This document shows positions 1-8,781 of a stretch of DNA of 64,000 nt, one piece after another. The notes below the pieces were generated by a model. The model did not search any database. It saw only the letters and a program-made list of their open reading frames with translations, and was not told the origin of the DNA. The first letter of the stretch is position 1. The number at the start of each line of letters is the position of its first letter. This stretch comes from Asticcacaulis sp. AC402 (lineage in GTDB: Bacteria > Pseudomonadota > Alphaproteobacteria > Caulobacterales > Caulobacteraceae), in contig NZ_AWGC01000023.1 in the NCBI RefSeq assembly GCF_000495835.1, positions 1-64,000 of the forward strand, given 5' to 3'. The position numbers and the translations under genes were made by a program.

Positions 1-7
1 CACGAGA

Positions 8-140
8 GATGGGGAGGAGAAAAAAGAATATGTTCAATGGCTTCTTCTCCTCCCCATTTCAAATGGGGAGGTGCCGAGCAAGCGAGCCCAGAGGGCGAAG
101 CGCGTCGAGGCGGAGGGGTCCCCTTACTGTCGATGTGTCA
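8..140 (-). repeat. Dispersed intergenic repeat, family B (copy 1)
   Basis: This is a non-coding palindrome-rich element containing short inverted blocks such as CCTCCCCATTTCAAATGGGG and a GC-rich core. The reverse complement of 52995-53122 matches it almost base for base, with only a few substitutions and a small indel. A shorter related copy lies at 41920-42083. Two distant copies in opposite orientation mark it as a repeat family rather than local structure. It sits just past the 3' end of the GH43 gene and could act as a transcription end or RNA-processing hairpin; that role is inference. Confidence 0.75.
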
Positions 141-153
141 GCCTTATCGTGGG

Positions 154-1782
154 TTAGTATTTTAATGCGTGGTGGGTGAAGTTGCTGAGTTGCACGGCGC
201 CGTTTCCCATGCAGCAGATGCCGATCTTCAGGCTCAGAAATCCGCCGAAGACATTATGGTGCATGCCCGAGACCTCCATCCGGGTCGGATGGCGGACCCA
301 GGTCGCACCATTGTCCGCCGAGGTGTGCCAGGTAATGACGTTGTCCTGGTTGGTGACCCGCAGGCGGACCCGGCGGCCTGTCAGCTTTTGCCGGTTCCAG
401 GCGTGGTCCTCGGCATATTGCCAGGTCCGTGTCTCTTCGCCGGTAAAACCGACCCCGACATAGGCTTTGGAATTATAGTAGAGCAGCAGGCCCGCCACGG
501 CCTCGCCTTCCAGTTCCAGGGTAACCTCGACCTCGTACGACCGGTCGCCGACCGGGCAGGTCAGGGGCGAACTGTCGGCCGGCGACGTGCCGCGCGCGGC
601 CAGGCGCAGGCGCTTGTCCTCGTACTTCACCCGGTCCATTTCGTCGGGCTTGGGGTCGTGGAAGCTCCACTGGACGCCGAAGCGGTTTGTGCTGAAATCG
701 TCCGACAGTTTGAACCCGGCCGGTCCGGCCTTGCCACCTTTCGGCTTCTTGATCGGCTTCGACAGGTCACCGCCCAGGGCGCGGAACCAGCCGTCCTTGG
801 TCCATTCGGCGGGCTCCAGCAGGGTCTGGCGCCCAAGCGTCCTAAAGCCGTTTTCATAACCGTGATAGACCAGCCACCAGTCAGCTTCTCCGTTTTTTGG
901 GGAAGGCCCCTCCACCAGGGTGGCGTGGCCGCGCGACCACCACGGCTCATCGGTGCTCAGTGTACGGACCAAGGGGTTGCTTGGGCAATGTTCCCATGGG
1001 CCATGGATCGATTTCGACCGGGCTGCAATGACCATATGGCCGGTGACCGGACCGGCCGTGCCGCCGACGGCGGTGACCAGGTAAAAATACTCGCCCCGGC
1101 GCAGCAGCTTGGGGCCTTCCGGTGCGAAGTTTTCAACGATCCAGTCGTCGGGATAGATCCACGGCTGATAGGCCGGCTCCAGGACTCCGTCCGCCGCCAG
1201 GCCGTCGTCGGTCAGGCGGATCTTGCGGATGCCATTGACGAAGAGATAGCGCTTGCCGTCCTCGCCGACAATATGGCCGGGATCGATGCAGTCATGGATG
1301 TTGAGGTCGACCGGATCGCTCCACGGACCTTTGATATCGTCGGCCCAGATGACGTAGATCGACCACGGTTTGCCGTCGGGCGCCGCCGGAATGTAGATGA
1401 AATAGCGATCGTTGTGCTTGCACAGGTCGACCGCCCAGATGGTTCCCAAAGGCTTGAACAGGGACGGTCCGACCGGTGCCCAGTTGACCAGGTCGGTCGA
1501 GTGCCAGATGACCAGACCCGGATAGGAAAAGAACGACGAGAACGTCATGTAGTAGTCGTTCCCGTCCTTCAGTATGGTCGGGTCGGGATGGTCGCCGGCG
1601 ATGATCGGGTTGAGATAGGTGCCGTCGCCGCGGTCGGCCTTGCGCTGGCCTTCCGGGCCCGTGCCCCATTTCGGTTTGGCCGGTTCGGCCAGGACGGGCA
1701 CGGCTGCGGCCGCGGCCAGGACGGCTGGTGTCACGGCAGCGCTGGCGGCCAGGGTCGTGAACAGGTTGCGGCGGGTCGTCAT
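154..1782 (-). CDS. Glycoside hydrolase family 43 protein (beta-xylosidase / alpha-L-arabinofuranosidase type)
   Basis: Likely removes xylose or arabinose from hemicellulose side chains in the periplasm. The start at 1782 gives a 542-aa protein beginning MTTRRNLFTTLAAS, a twin-arginine signal with an Ala-rich hydrophobic stretch. The longer reading frame from 1827 would overlap the upstream gene and bury this signal. GH43 landmarks are present: HPDPTI supplies the catalytic Asp base, the Asp in IDPGH is the expected pKa modulator, and APEGPKLL holds the Glu acid. The last 180 or so residues look like the concanavalin-like C-terminal domain of many GH43 xylosidases. It is the last gene of the five-gene minus-strand operon, 10 bp after the Sde182-like gene. 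The exact substrate cannot be told from sequence alone. Confidence 0.88.
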   Translation of the reverse strand: MTTRRNLFTTLAASAAVTPAVLAAAAAVPVLAEPAKPKWGTGPEGQRKADRGDGTYLNPIIAGDHPDPTILKDGNDYYMTFSSFFSYPGLVIWHSTDLVNWAPVGPSLFKPLGTIWAVDLCKHNDRYFIYIPAAPDGKPWSIYVIWADDIKGPWSDPVDLNIHDCIDPGHIVGEDGKRYLFVNGIRKIRLTDDGLAADGVLEPAYQPWIYPDDWIVENFAPEGPKLLRRGEYFYLVTAVGGTAGPVTGHMVIAARSKSIHGPWEHCPSNPLVRTLSTDEPWWSRGHATLVEGPSPKNGEADWWLVYHGYENGFRTLGRQTLLEPAEWTKDGWFRALGGDLSKPIKKPKGGKAGPAGFKLSDDFSTNRFGVQWSFHDPKPDEMDRVKYEDKRLRLAARGTSPADSSPLTCPVGDRSYEVEVTLELEGEAVAGLLLYYNSKAYVGVGFTGEETRTWQYAEDHAWNRQKLTGRRVRLRVTNQDNVITWHTSADNGATWVRHPTRMEVSGMHHNVFGGFLSLKIGICCMGNGAVQLSNFTHHALKY

Positions 1783-1792
1783 GGCGGGGGCC

Positions 1793-3226
1793 TCAGTTCG
1801 GCGTAATGGTGACGATGACTCGGGCATAGCGCGTCAGGGCAGGCGTGCCTTTGTCGGTGACCTTGACGATGAAATGCGCGGTCTCGGGTTTTGAAACCTG
1901 AGGCGCCACCACCGGAACGGCGTAGATGTTCTCGGCGCTGGCGATGGCGATCGGCGTCTTGAGGCTTCCCGCTTCCGGATAGTGGAACCAGAGGAAGCTC
2001 AGATTATCGCCGTCGGGATCGCGGCTGCCAGCGGCGCTGAGTGTAAAACGCTCACCCGACTTGACGGTCAGGCGATCAGCATGCCCCAGGGCGACGACCG
2101 GCGGGTGGTTGGCCTCGGCATAGGCCCTGATCGTCCAGTCCATACGCGCGGCAAAGTCGTTCTGGAAGTCCTTGCGCCAGCGCCATACAGTTGTCTTGTA
2201 GCCGGTCGCGCTCTTGTCCGACGGGCGAACGGTACGGCCGAAGTCGCTGGGCACAAAGGGCGTATAGGTGTCGACGGCGTTGCTCCAGATCGGCCGCGGT
2301 TCCTGCTCGATCGCGATACCGCCGTTGAAGCCCTTCGGGTCGGTATCGGCCAGTTTGGGCACATACAGTTCATAGCGTCCGCCCCAACCGCCCCACTCCG
2401 GGTGTTCGGGAACATTCAGCCCGTTGGGGATCAACGCCAGAAAGGACGGCGTGTCGCCTTCCACGCCATAGGCGACGTCGGGATACATGGCGCCCATAGG
2501 GCCGTGGCCCTGCTGGATATTGGCGGCCAGCCAGGCATTGCTGATCTCGGTGTTATCGAAGCCCGGTTCGACATGCATGATACCGCTCCAGGTGGCGTTG
2601 CCATAACCGCCCGGGCTGACGATATAGAACAGGTCCGGGAAGGTTTTGCGCATCCAGATGCCGGAATCGTCCTGGTCGGAGATGGTATAGACGCGCAGCT
2701 TGGCGACCAGGCGTCTGACCTCGGCCGGTGAGCGGGTTTCGCGCAGTTTGTAGAGTGCCTGGGCCAGTGTGTTGGCGCCGCCCCACACTGACACCCACAG
2801 CGGCCGGTCGTCGGCCGTGTCCAGCAGGGCGATGATGCGGTCGGAGCCGGGTGAATCCTTGCCCTTGCCGACACCCGACATGCCGTAGGCCGGCAGGCCC
2901 TGTGTGACGCGGTCCTGCAGGGCCTGGGCCGTCGGGTAACCCGGTGCATGCAACAACAGATTAGCCTGCACCTGGCCATAGGCGGTGATGGTGGCGCGTA
3001 GTGACTCCGGCGCCACCCGCGTTTTCATATGCACCGACGTCGTCGCTACGATGGCTTCGATGTCGATCTCGTTGCTGTAGAGCAGGAGACGGACCATCGA
3101 CTCGCTGTCGTCGGGTTCGTTCTCGATATCGGTCAGGACGACAACGCGCTGTTTGACCGGTTCGGCCGCAGCCGCACCGGCGAAACATAAAGTCGCCGCC
3201 GTCAGCATCGCTGCAAGGCGCTTCAC
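1793..3226 (-). CDS. Sde182-like protein (nucleoside hydrolase-like domain, DUF1593)
   Basis: The protein has a Sec signal peptide ending near AGAAAAEP and an N-terminal domain with VVLTDIENEPDDSESMVRLL, the Asp-rich metal-binding start of a nucleoside-hydrolase-like fold. This matches the family annotated as cellulose-binding Sde182. An Ig-like C-terminal domain follows from about residue 380 (GSRDPDGDNLSFLW). Family members occur in polysaccharide-degradation clusters, but their reaction is not established, so I assign only a carbohydrate-linked role. It starts with GTG, which overlaps the GH39 stop by 4 bp (GTGA), indicating translational coupling inside the operon. Confidence 0.82.
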   Translation of the reverse strand: MKRLAAMLTAATLCFAGAAAAEPVKQRVVVLTDIENEPDDSESMVRLLLYSNEIDIEAIVATTSVHMKTRVAPESLRATITAYGQVQANLLLHAPGYPTAQALQDRVTQGLPAYGMSGVGKGKDSPGSDRIIALLDTADDRPLWVSVWGGANTLAQALYKLRETRSPAEVRRLVAKLRVYTISDQDDSGIWMRKTFPDLFYIVSPGGYGNATWSGIMHVEPGFDNTEISNAWLAANIQQGHGPMGAMYPDVAYGVEGDTPSFLALIPNGLNVPEHPEWGGWGGRYELYVPKLADTDPKGFNGGIAIEQEPRPIWSNAVDTYTPFVPSDFGRTVRPSDKSATGYKTTVWRWRKDFQNDFAARMDWTIRAYAEANHPPVVALGHADRLTVKSGERFTLSAAGSRDPDGDNLSFLWFHYPEAGSLKTPIAIASAENIYAVPVVAPQVSKPETAHFIVKVTDKGTPALTRYARVIVTITPN

Positions 3227-4788
3227 GGCTGCAACCTTACCAACACCACATCGTTGCTGTTCATCGCCACCGTCACCTCAGCCGTACCGTCAGGGCCGAC
3301 CTTGATCCGGCGTGAGGTTTCGGGCGCATCGGTGGTCAGGCTTTGCAGCTTGGCCAGTTGCTCCGGCGTCGCGTCCTTGGGCGAGCCCATGGCGATCCAG
3401 TGCGAATAGGCGTCATTGACCTTATAGCCGGTGCGCTGCACGGTGAGGGTGTAGCTGCCGGGCTTAAGGCCGGACAGTTTGACCTTAAGCGGCGCCGACG
3501 GCTTGTTGGGGACCAGCTTGCTGAAGAAGGTGCCGTTGCTGCTGCCGCCTTGGTCGGGGTGCTGATAGTCCCAGATAACGGCCGAGAGGGCATTGCCGTC
3601 CCACGATGCCCAGACCTGATTGTCCGTGGCCGGAACTTCGTTGCCCTTGAGCGCGTTGAGATACTTGTAGCCGAACCACGACGCCTTGCGGATGCCGTCG
3701 CGGGTCATCAGACCGAAGCCACCGTGGAAGGTCGCCGAGGGCGGGCCGGGCTCTTCGAACAGGTCGGAATAGACCCAGTAGCTCATGCCCTGGACGATAC
3801 CCTGAGTAGCCTTCAGCTTGCTGAGAATATAGGGGGCGGCAATGTAGGAATCGTGGCTTAAGTCGCGCGGATTGTAGCTGGTACTCCATTCGGTGAAGAA
3901 CAGCGGCAGGCCCGGCAGGTGCGAGGCCTCAATCTGCTCGCGCACCCGGCGGACATCGCCGATGACAGCGTCGGGGTTTTTCGACAACTGGAGGTCCATC
4001 TTGCCCTCCTCGTCGAGATAGCCGTAGTCGACGCCATAGGTATGGGTGGTGGCGAAATCGACGGGGGCGTTGGTGGCCTTGGCCCAGGCCAGCAGTTCCG
4101 GCACCCAGGCGGCGCCGGCCGTCGACGGGCCGCCGACCTTGAGCTGCGGATCGATCGCCTTGATGGTGCGCGCGGTCAGGCCGTAGAGGGCGAAATAGAC
4201 CTCTTGGTCGGCATACTGAAAGAAGCCGTCCAGGTTGGGCTCGTTCCACACTTCGAAATACCAGGAACGGACCTCATCGATGCCGTACCGGGCGATCAAA
4301 TGGCGGACGAAGCTGTCAATCAACTGCTTCCAAAGATCGAAGCGCGGATGCGAGGTATTGCCCTTCCAGTAGAAGATGGTCTGGTCCGAGGTTTTCAGCG
4401 CCGATGGCGTGAAACCGAGCTCGACGAACGGCTTGATGCCCATTTTCAGGAAGCTGTCGTAGAGATAGTCGATCTTCGTCCAGTCATAGACCAGCTTGTT
4501 GTCGACCATCTTCACGGTGCCCAACTCATCGTGGAAGATGTCGTGGAAGCGGATATAGCGGAAACCGAGTTCCTGGGCGGCGGTCTTGAGCTGCGCCAGG
4601 TTGGCGTCGCGGATGGTGACACCGGGATAGTCGGCCCCGACCGAGAGATCGAAGAAGCGGTCGACCGGCTGCGTCGCCTTGGTGGCATCGAGTTCGATAC
4701 GCCGGGCTGTCTGGGCCATGGCCGGCGTAGCGGCGGCGAAAGCGGCCAGCGAGGCCAGGGTAGTGCGACGGGAAATTCGGTTTTTCAT
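3223..4788 (-). CDS. Glycoside hydrolase family 39 protein (beta-xylosidase type)
   Basis: Probable retaining beta-xylosidase. The N-terminus MKNRISRRTTLASLAAFAA carries a twin-arginine signal, so the enzyme is exported folded. The TIM barrel shows the two clan-A glutamates: WNEPNLDGFF (acid/base) and FFTEWSTSYNP (nucleophile). A beta-sandwich of about 120 residues follows, ending with KVGPDGTAEVTVAMNSNDVV. Length 521 aa is normal for GH39. It is the third gene of the operon, between GH42 and Sde182. Beta-xylosidase is the commonest GH39 activity, but alpha-L-iduronidase-like or other specificities cannot be ruled out. Confidence 0.88.
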   Translation of the reverse strand: MKNRISRRTTLASLAAFAAATPAMAQTARRIELDATKATQPVDRFFDLSVGADYPGVTIRDANLAQLKTAAQELGFRYIRFHDIFHDELGTVKMVDNKLVYDWTKIDYLYDSFLKMGIKPFVELGFTPSALKTSDQTIFYWKGNTSHPRFDLWKQLIDSFVRHLIARYGIDEVRSWYFEVWNEPNLDGFFQYADQEVYFALYGLTARTIKAIDPQLKVGGPSTAGAAWVPELLAWAKATNAPVDFATTHTYGVDYGYLDEEGKMDLQLSKNPDAVIGDVRRVREQIEASHLPGLPLFFTEWSTSYNPRDLSHDSYIAAPYILSKLKATQGIVQGMSYWVYSDLFEEPGPPSATFHGGFGLMTRDGIRKASWFGYKYLNALKGNEVPATDNQVWASWDGNALSAVIWDYQHPDQGGSSNGTFFSKLVPNKPSAPLKVKLSGLKPGSYTLTVQRTGYKVNDAYSHWIAMGSPKDATPEQLAKLQSLTTDAPETSRRIKVGPDGTAEVTVAMNSNDVVLVRLQP

Positions 4789-4814
4789 GTTCGGTGCTCT
4801 GGTATGATGGAAAG

Positions 4815-6872
4815 TTACTCGACCAGTTCCACGCCATCCGCTTCAAGATGGAGGGTACCGTTGTAGCTAGTCTTCGTCAGGACGCTGGTCTTCCTGCCGT
4901 CGATCGTGACGTCCTTCGCCCCGTAGGAGGCGTTCACGTAAAGTGTCCGGCCATCCACGACACGGGCGTAAACACCTTCCGGTGTCTTCGGCCCGGGAAC
5001 GATACCCAATTGCGCGTACAGGCTGCGGTATAGCGGTTGCATCACAGAAGGCTGCGCGGGGGTGGAAACATAGATTGCCTGCCCTTTGCCGAACCGGTTG
5101 ACCGTAGCTATCGGCGGCGCGCCATCGACATTGACGATGCGTCCCAACACCCGCGCCGTCGTGGGTTCCAAAACCTCATAAAAGTTGATGGTCGTGCTGA
5201 ACGAACTCTCGCCGATCTTGCCGGTGAGCGGCGCATAGTGGCGATAGAACTCCCGGGTTCTGAGACCGAAGACGTCGCTGAGGCGGCCGGGTAGTGGAGT
5301 GTTGAACCACTGGTTGTTCTCGTTCACCTTGGCTGACATGGCAGTCATAATCACCGTGCCGCCGTTACTGACATAGCGTCGCACGACATCGGCGGCTGCC
5401 TGGTTCATCAGATACTCACCCGGCACGACCACCAGCTTGTAACGGCTCAGATCCTCATGGGCGATGTTGATGACCGCGACGTCGATATTGTCGTTGAACA
5501 AAGGCGCAAAGGCATTGTGCTTCTGGTCCATATAGGAGGTGGTCAGGTACTGTTTGACCGTGTTCGACCAGCTTTTGGGTTCCGATGCAACGCGCGCCTC
5601 GAAGGAATAAGCGATTGCCGCCTGGGGCTCGAGCTTGCGCGGGAAGCCCATCTTCTGCATCATCTTGAACTCGGCGGCGAACCTGCCCCATTCGTCCAGC
5701 TTCCAGGAAGGCGTGTCATCGTGATCGACCAGGCCGAACAGAGCCTGTTCCTCACCGCCAAGGTGGCTGTTGAAGGTCCAGGCCAGCATCCCCTGGGCGC
5801 CATTGATAAGGCCAAAATGGGCCCACATGCGCGAGCGGCCCTTGGTGCCGTAATAGCCGCCGCCGCCGGCCTGAAATTCGACGAACCAACTGGGGTTCGG
5901 CGATGCGCCGCGCATCATCATGGTCTCAAAGCCACCGCTGATGGCATCGCCGTTGTAATAGCCGTGCGAACCGTGGCTGACATAGTCCTTATAGCTGGAC
6001 AGATAGTCGAAGCCGCGGCGCCCGCTCGAATCCCACAGGTTGGAAATGGCCGGCTTGTCCGGAGCATTCTTGCGCCGGGCATTTTCCAGCGTCATCAGCA
6101 CTTTGATCGTGGCGTCGGACCAGTAGCGATGCAGGTCGAGATAGCGCTCAAAGGGCCCAGGACCGTCACCATAGGGAATTTCCACCTGATCCCACGAAGT
6201 CAGGGTGCGTGACCAGCGCTGAGTCGCCCACGCCGTGTTGAGGGCTTCCAACGTGCCGTATTTGTCCTTCAGCCAGGCGACAAAGCGCGCGCGGTCAGCT
6301 GGCGAATACGACATGAAACCGTTGCCGATTTCATTATTGTAGCCGATGGCAATGACCGCCGGATGCTTGCCATACCGCTGGGTCATGGCTTCGCCGAGAT
6401 CGCCCACCAGTCGCAGATAGTCCGGGTCGGCGATGTTCTGCATGTAGCGTTCGGCCGGGTACAGACGATTTCCGTTCTGCGTGACCAGATCGGCTCCGGG
6501 ATACTTTTGGTGCAGCCAAAGCGGTGCCGGCTGACCGGGAACATCGACGATGACCTTGATGCCGGCGGCCTGCATCTGGTCGATAACGGAGTCGAATTTT
6601 TCGAAGGTGAAGACGCCTTCCGCCGGCTGGAAGTAGTCCCACGACAGGTCCCCCATGCGCACCACAGTAAAGCCCGCCTTCTTCATCAAAGCGATGTCCT
6701 GGCGGATCTGTTGAGGCGACCGGTCCACGGGCTGATAGTTGGCCCCGACGAACAACCCGGCGGCAGGCGAAACGGCAGCCAGCTTCGTCTCCTCGGCCTG
6801 AACCGGGCCGTGTACACCCCCCGCAACCGCGGACAGCATGGCGGCGGCAAGGATAAGAACTTTCAGTTTCAT
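4815..6872 (-). CDS. Glycoside hydrolase family 42 beta-galactosidase
   Basis: Predicted exported beta-galactosidase. I chose the ATG at 6872 (685 aa) because it begins a Sec signal peptide (MKLKVLILAAAMLSAVAGG) 5 bp after the GH29 stop. The open frame further upstream lies inside GH29 and is not coding. Landmarks: FVGANYQPVD at the barrel start, IGYNNEIGNG with the acid/base Glu, and WFVEFQAGGG with the nucleophile Glu. The glutamine-amidotransferase-like trimerisation domain appears as VVVPGEYLMNQAAADVV and GGTVIMTAMS, and a short beta domain closes the protein. Most GH42 enzymes are cytoplasmic, so a signal peptide is less usual, but it agrees with the rest of this operon. Confidence 0.9.
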   Translation of the reverse strand: MKLKVLILAAAMLSAVAGGVHGPVQAEETKLAAVSPAAGLFVGANYQPVDRSPQQIRQDIALMKKAGFTVVRMGDLSWDYFQPAEGVFTFEKFDSVIDQMQAAGIKVIVDVPGQPAPLWLHQKYPGADLVTQNGNRLYPAERYMQNIADPDYLRLVGDLGEAMTQRYGKHPAVIAIGYNNEIGNGFMSYSPADRARFVAWLKDKYGTLEALNTAWATQRWSRTLTSWDQVEIPYGDGPGPFERYLDLHRYWSDATIKVLMTLENARRKNAPDKPAISNLWDSSGRRGFDYLSSYKDYVSHGSHGYYNGDAISGGFETMMMRGASPNPSWFVEFQAGGGGYYGTKGRSRMWAHFGLINGAQGMLAWTFNSHLGGEEQALFGLVDHDDTPSWKLDEWGRFAAEFKMMQKMGFPRKLEPQAAIAYSFEARVASEPKSWSNTVKQYLTTSYMDQKHNAFAPLFNDNIDVAVINIAHEDLSRYKLVVVPGEYLMNQAAADVVRRYVSNGGTVIMTAMSAKVNENNQWFNTPLPGRLSDVFGLRTREFYRHYAPLTGKIGESSFSTTINFYEVLEPTTARVLGRIVNVDGAPPIATVNRFGKGQAIYVSTPAQPSVMQPLYRSLYAQLGIVPGPKTPEGVYARVVDGRTLYVNASYGAKDVTIDGRKTSVLTKTSYNGTLHLEADGVELVE

Positions 6873-6877
6873 GCTGC

Positions 6878-8455
6878 TTATCCCTGAAAGCTGATCTTGA
6901 ACGCGCTGGCGTGACGGGTCGGCAGAGATGCCGGCAGGTCGATGACCAGGGCTGTATCCGTCTGGCGGAAGGTCAGGGCCTTTGAGACGCCCAGCATTTG
7001 CACGCGTTTGACACGACGCGTCTCCTGTCCGCCCGAGCGGCCAAGCGACGTCACTGCGACGTTCTGTTTCGGCTCGCCCAGCGTAATGGCGTAAAGGCTT
7101 TCGCCACGCGTGGTGAAACGGATGTCCTGCGCCGTGTAGACGGCGTTTTCCTGAAACGCGCCCGACGCCGCTTCGGTTGGTCCTTCGCCGTAGATCTTCC
7201 ACGGCCGGGTTCCATGGATGGCTTCAGCATTGACCTTCATCCAGGGTGCCAGTTCGTCCAGCAGCTTCTGCGATTCCGGCGGCAGGCTGCCGTCCGGGTA
7301 CTGCACGATATTCATAAGGAGGTTGCCGTTCTTGCTGACAATGTCAGCCAGCATTGTGATGACAGCTGCAGTAGTCTTGTACGCATGGGTGTCGCTGTAG
7401 AACCAGTCGCCGTTAGAGGTGCAGGTCTGCCACGGCAACGGATTGATGCCCTTCAGGACACCACGTTCGACGTCCTGAACGAAGGCTTCCTTGTGGAATT
7501 CGCCCGATCCCAGATCCTTGACGTTGTAGACGACGTCGACCTTGCCGCTGCGGGCAACACTGCTGTTGTAATAGTGGGCAACCAGCGACCGACCGACCAC
7601 GCCGAACGGCAATCCGCCGTCCGAATACAGCAGGTCCGGCTGATAGGTGTCGACCAGGTCGCGGATACGATCGAACCAGTGTTGATGAAACGCCGGGTCC
7701 TTCGTGTACCAGGTTTCGCCATTGCCACGATAGGGCTCGTTGTGGGCCTGATGATACAGGTCGGCATAGTCCGGGTTGGCGCCATCATAGGCGACGCCGT
7801 TTTCCGGCCAGGTCTGGTTGTATAGGTGACTGGGATGCCACCAGTTGTGGCTGGCGCCCAGATGCTCGGAGACGCCGAAGCGCAGGCCGCGCTTGCGGGC
7901 CGCGGCCTGCCAGGTGCCGACGATATCGCGCCTGGGCCCCATGGCCACCGCATTCCAGCGATGGTGCTTGGAGTTCCAGAGATCGAAGTTGTCGTGGTGA
8001 ACGCCCATACTGACAAAATACCTGGCACCGGCAGCGGCGTACTGATCCATAAGGCCTTCGGGATCGAATTTTTCCGCCTTCCACAGGGGAATAATGTCCT
8101 TGTAGCCGAATTTGGAGGGCTGGCCGTAGGTCTTGACGTGGTGTTCGTAATGCGGATGGCCGGGAACGTACATATAGCGCGCATACCAGTCGCCGAGACG
8201 CGGGACCGCCTGCGGCCCCCAGTGCGACCAGATGCCGAACTTGGCATCGCGGAACCAGGCCGGCGTTGTGTAGGTCTTCAGCGACTCGACGGTCGGCTCA
8301 AAGAGGCCGCAATTTATGGGCAGACGATATTCCGGCGCCGGCGTTTCAACGCAGGTAGATTCAGGCGCTTTCGTTTGCGCCGCGGCCGCGCTGGCATATC
8401 CGAGCGCCGCCAGTAACGGCGCCCCTAACAGGCTGCGCTTGCTTATCGAGACCAT
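6878..8455 (-). CDS. Glycoside hydrolase family 29 alpha-L-fucosidase
   Basis: Predicted exfucosidase acting on alpha-L-fucosyl ends. The N-terminus MVSISKRSLLGAPLLAALGYA is a signal peptide with a KR in place of RR, so Sec or a weak Tat signal is possible. GH29 features: FGIWSHWGPQAVP near the start of the barrel, GVHHDNFDLWNSKHHRWN, and LLYSDGGLPFG containing the nucleophile Asp. A ribosome site CAGGAAG lies 5-6 bp upstream of the ATG. It is the first gene of the operon. Its position with a galactosidase and a xylosidase would suit fucosylated xyloglucan-type side chains (inference). Confidence 0.9.
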   Translation of the reverse strand: MVSISKRSLLGAPLLAALGYASAAAAQTKAPESTCVETPAPEYRLPINCGLFEPTVESLKTYTTPAWFRDAKFGIWSHWGPQAVPRLGDWYARYMYVPGHPHYEHHVKTYGQPSKFGYKDIIPLWKAEKFDPEGLMDQYAAAGARYFVSMGVHHDNFDLWNSKHHRWNAVAMGPRRDIVGTWQAAARKRGLRFGVSEHLGASHNWWHPSHLYNQTWPENGVAYDGANPDYADLYHQAHNEPYRGNGETWYTKDPAFHQHWFDRIRDLVDTYQPDLLYSDGGLPFGVVGRSLVAHYYNSSVARSGKVDVVYNVKDLGSGEFHKEAFVQDVERGVLKGINPLPWQTCTSNGDWFYSDTHAYKTTAAVITMLADIVSKNGNLLMNIVQYPDGSLPPESQKLLDELAPWMKVNAEAIHGTRPWKIYGEGPTEAASGAFQENAVYTAQDIRFTTRGESLYAITLGEPKQNVAVTSLGRSGGQETRRVKRVQMLGVSKALTFRQTDTALVIDLPASLPTRHASAFKISFQG

Positions 8456-8781
8456 GTGTCTTCCTGTCGGGTTGTGTCTTGCGGACGGGAGTCAGCCATC
8501 GCTGCGCCGGCATCGAGTATGAAGGCAATTGCCCTTTCTTGCCACAGGTGAAACGGATTTTCAAAAGTATGTCGCTTGGCGGCCGCCATGACAGTCCAAC
8601 GCGCCGCCGACTGTTGCGATATCCGCCGGAGCGCAATCCGATAAAGTAGGGCGTACAAAATTATGACGTTTGATCTCCATCCGCCGGCTACCTGGCGCGG
8701 ACGACCCGGAACCCCACGCCTGCGCCGTAAACGGAAGCGAGACCAGTACGAGACCTTTAGCAGCGAACCGGCAGCAAAGCC
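8456..8781. promoter_or_regulatory. Intergenic region upstream of the GH operon, with a LacI-like palindrome
   Basis: This gap separates the GH29 start from the 3' end of the chemoreceptor gene. It holds TGAAACGGATTTTCA (8549-8563), whose TGAAA/TTTCA arms resemble LacI-family sugar-regulator operators, about 95 bp before the GH29 start. It also holds a perfect GGCAATTGCC palindrome at 8524-8533. Half of repeat family A lies at 8630-8648. No convincing -35/-10 pair was found. The operator call rests on symmetry and position only. Confidence 0.35.
8630..8648 (+). repeat. Half copy of dispersed repeat family A
   Basis: GAGCGCAATCCGATAAAGT is shared with the left arm of the palindromic element at 45942-45987 and, with two differences, the one at 51863-51924. 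The right arm is missing here, so this is a degenerate copy. Confidence 0.6.

Noticed and set aside
169-1806. A 545-codon open frame antisense to the GH43 gene
   Set aside because: It is a by-product of GC-rich codon use: it has no ribosome site or protein-family feature, and the minus strand encodes a clear GH43 enzyme.
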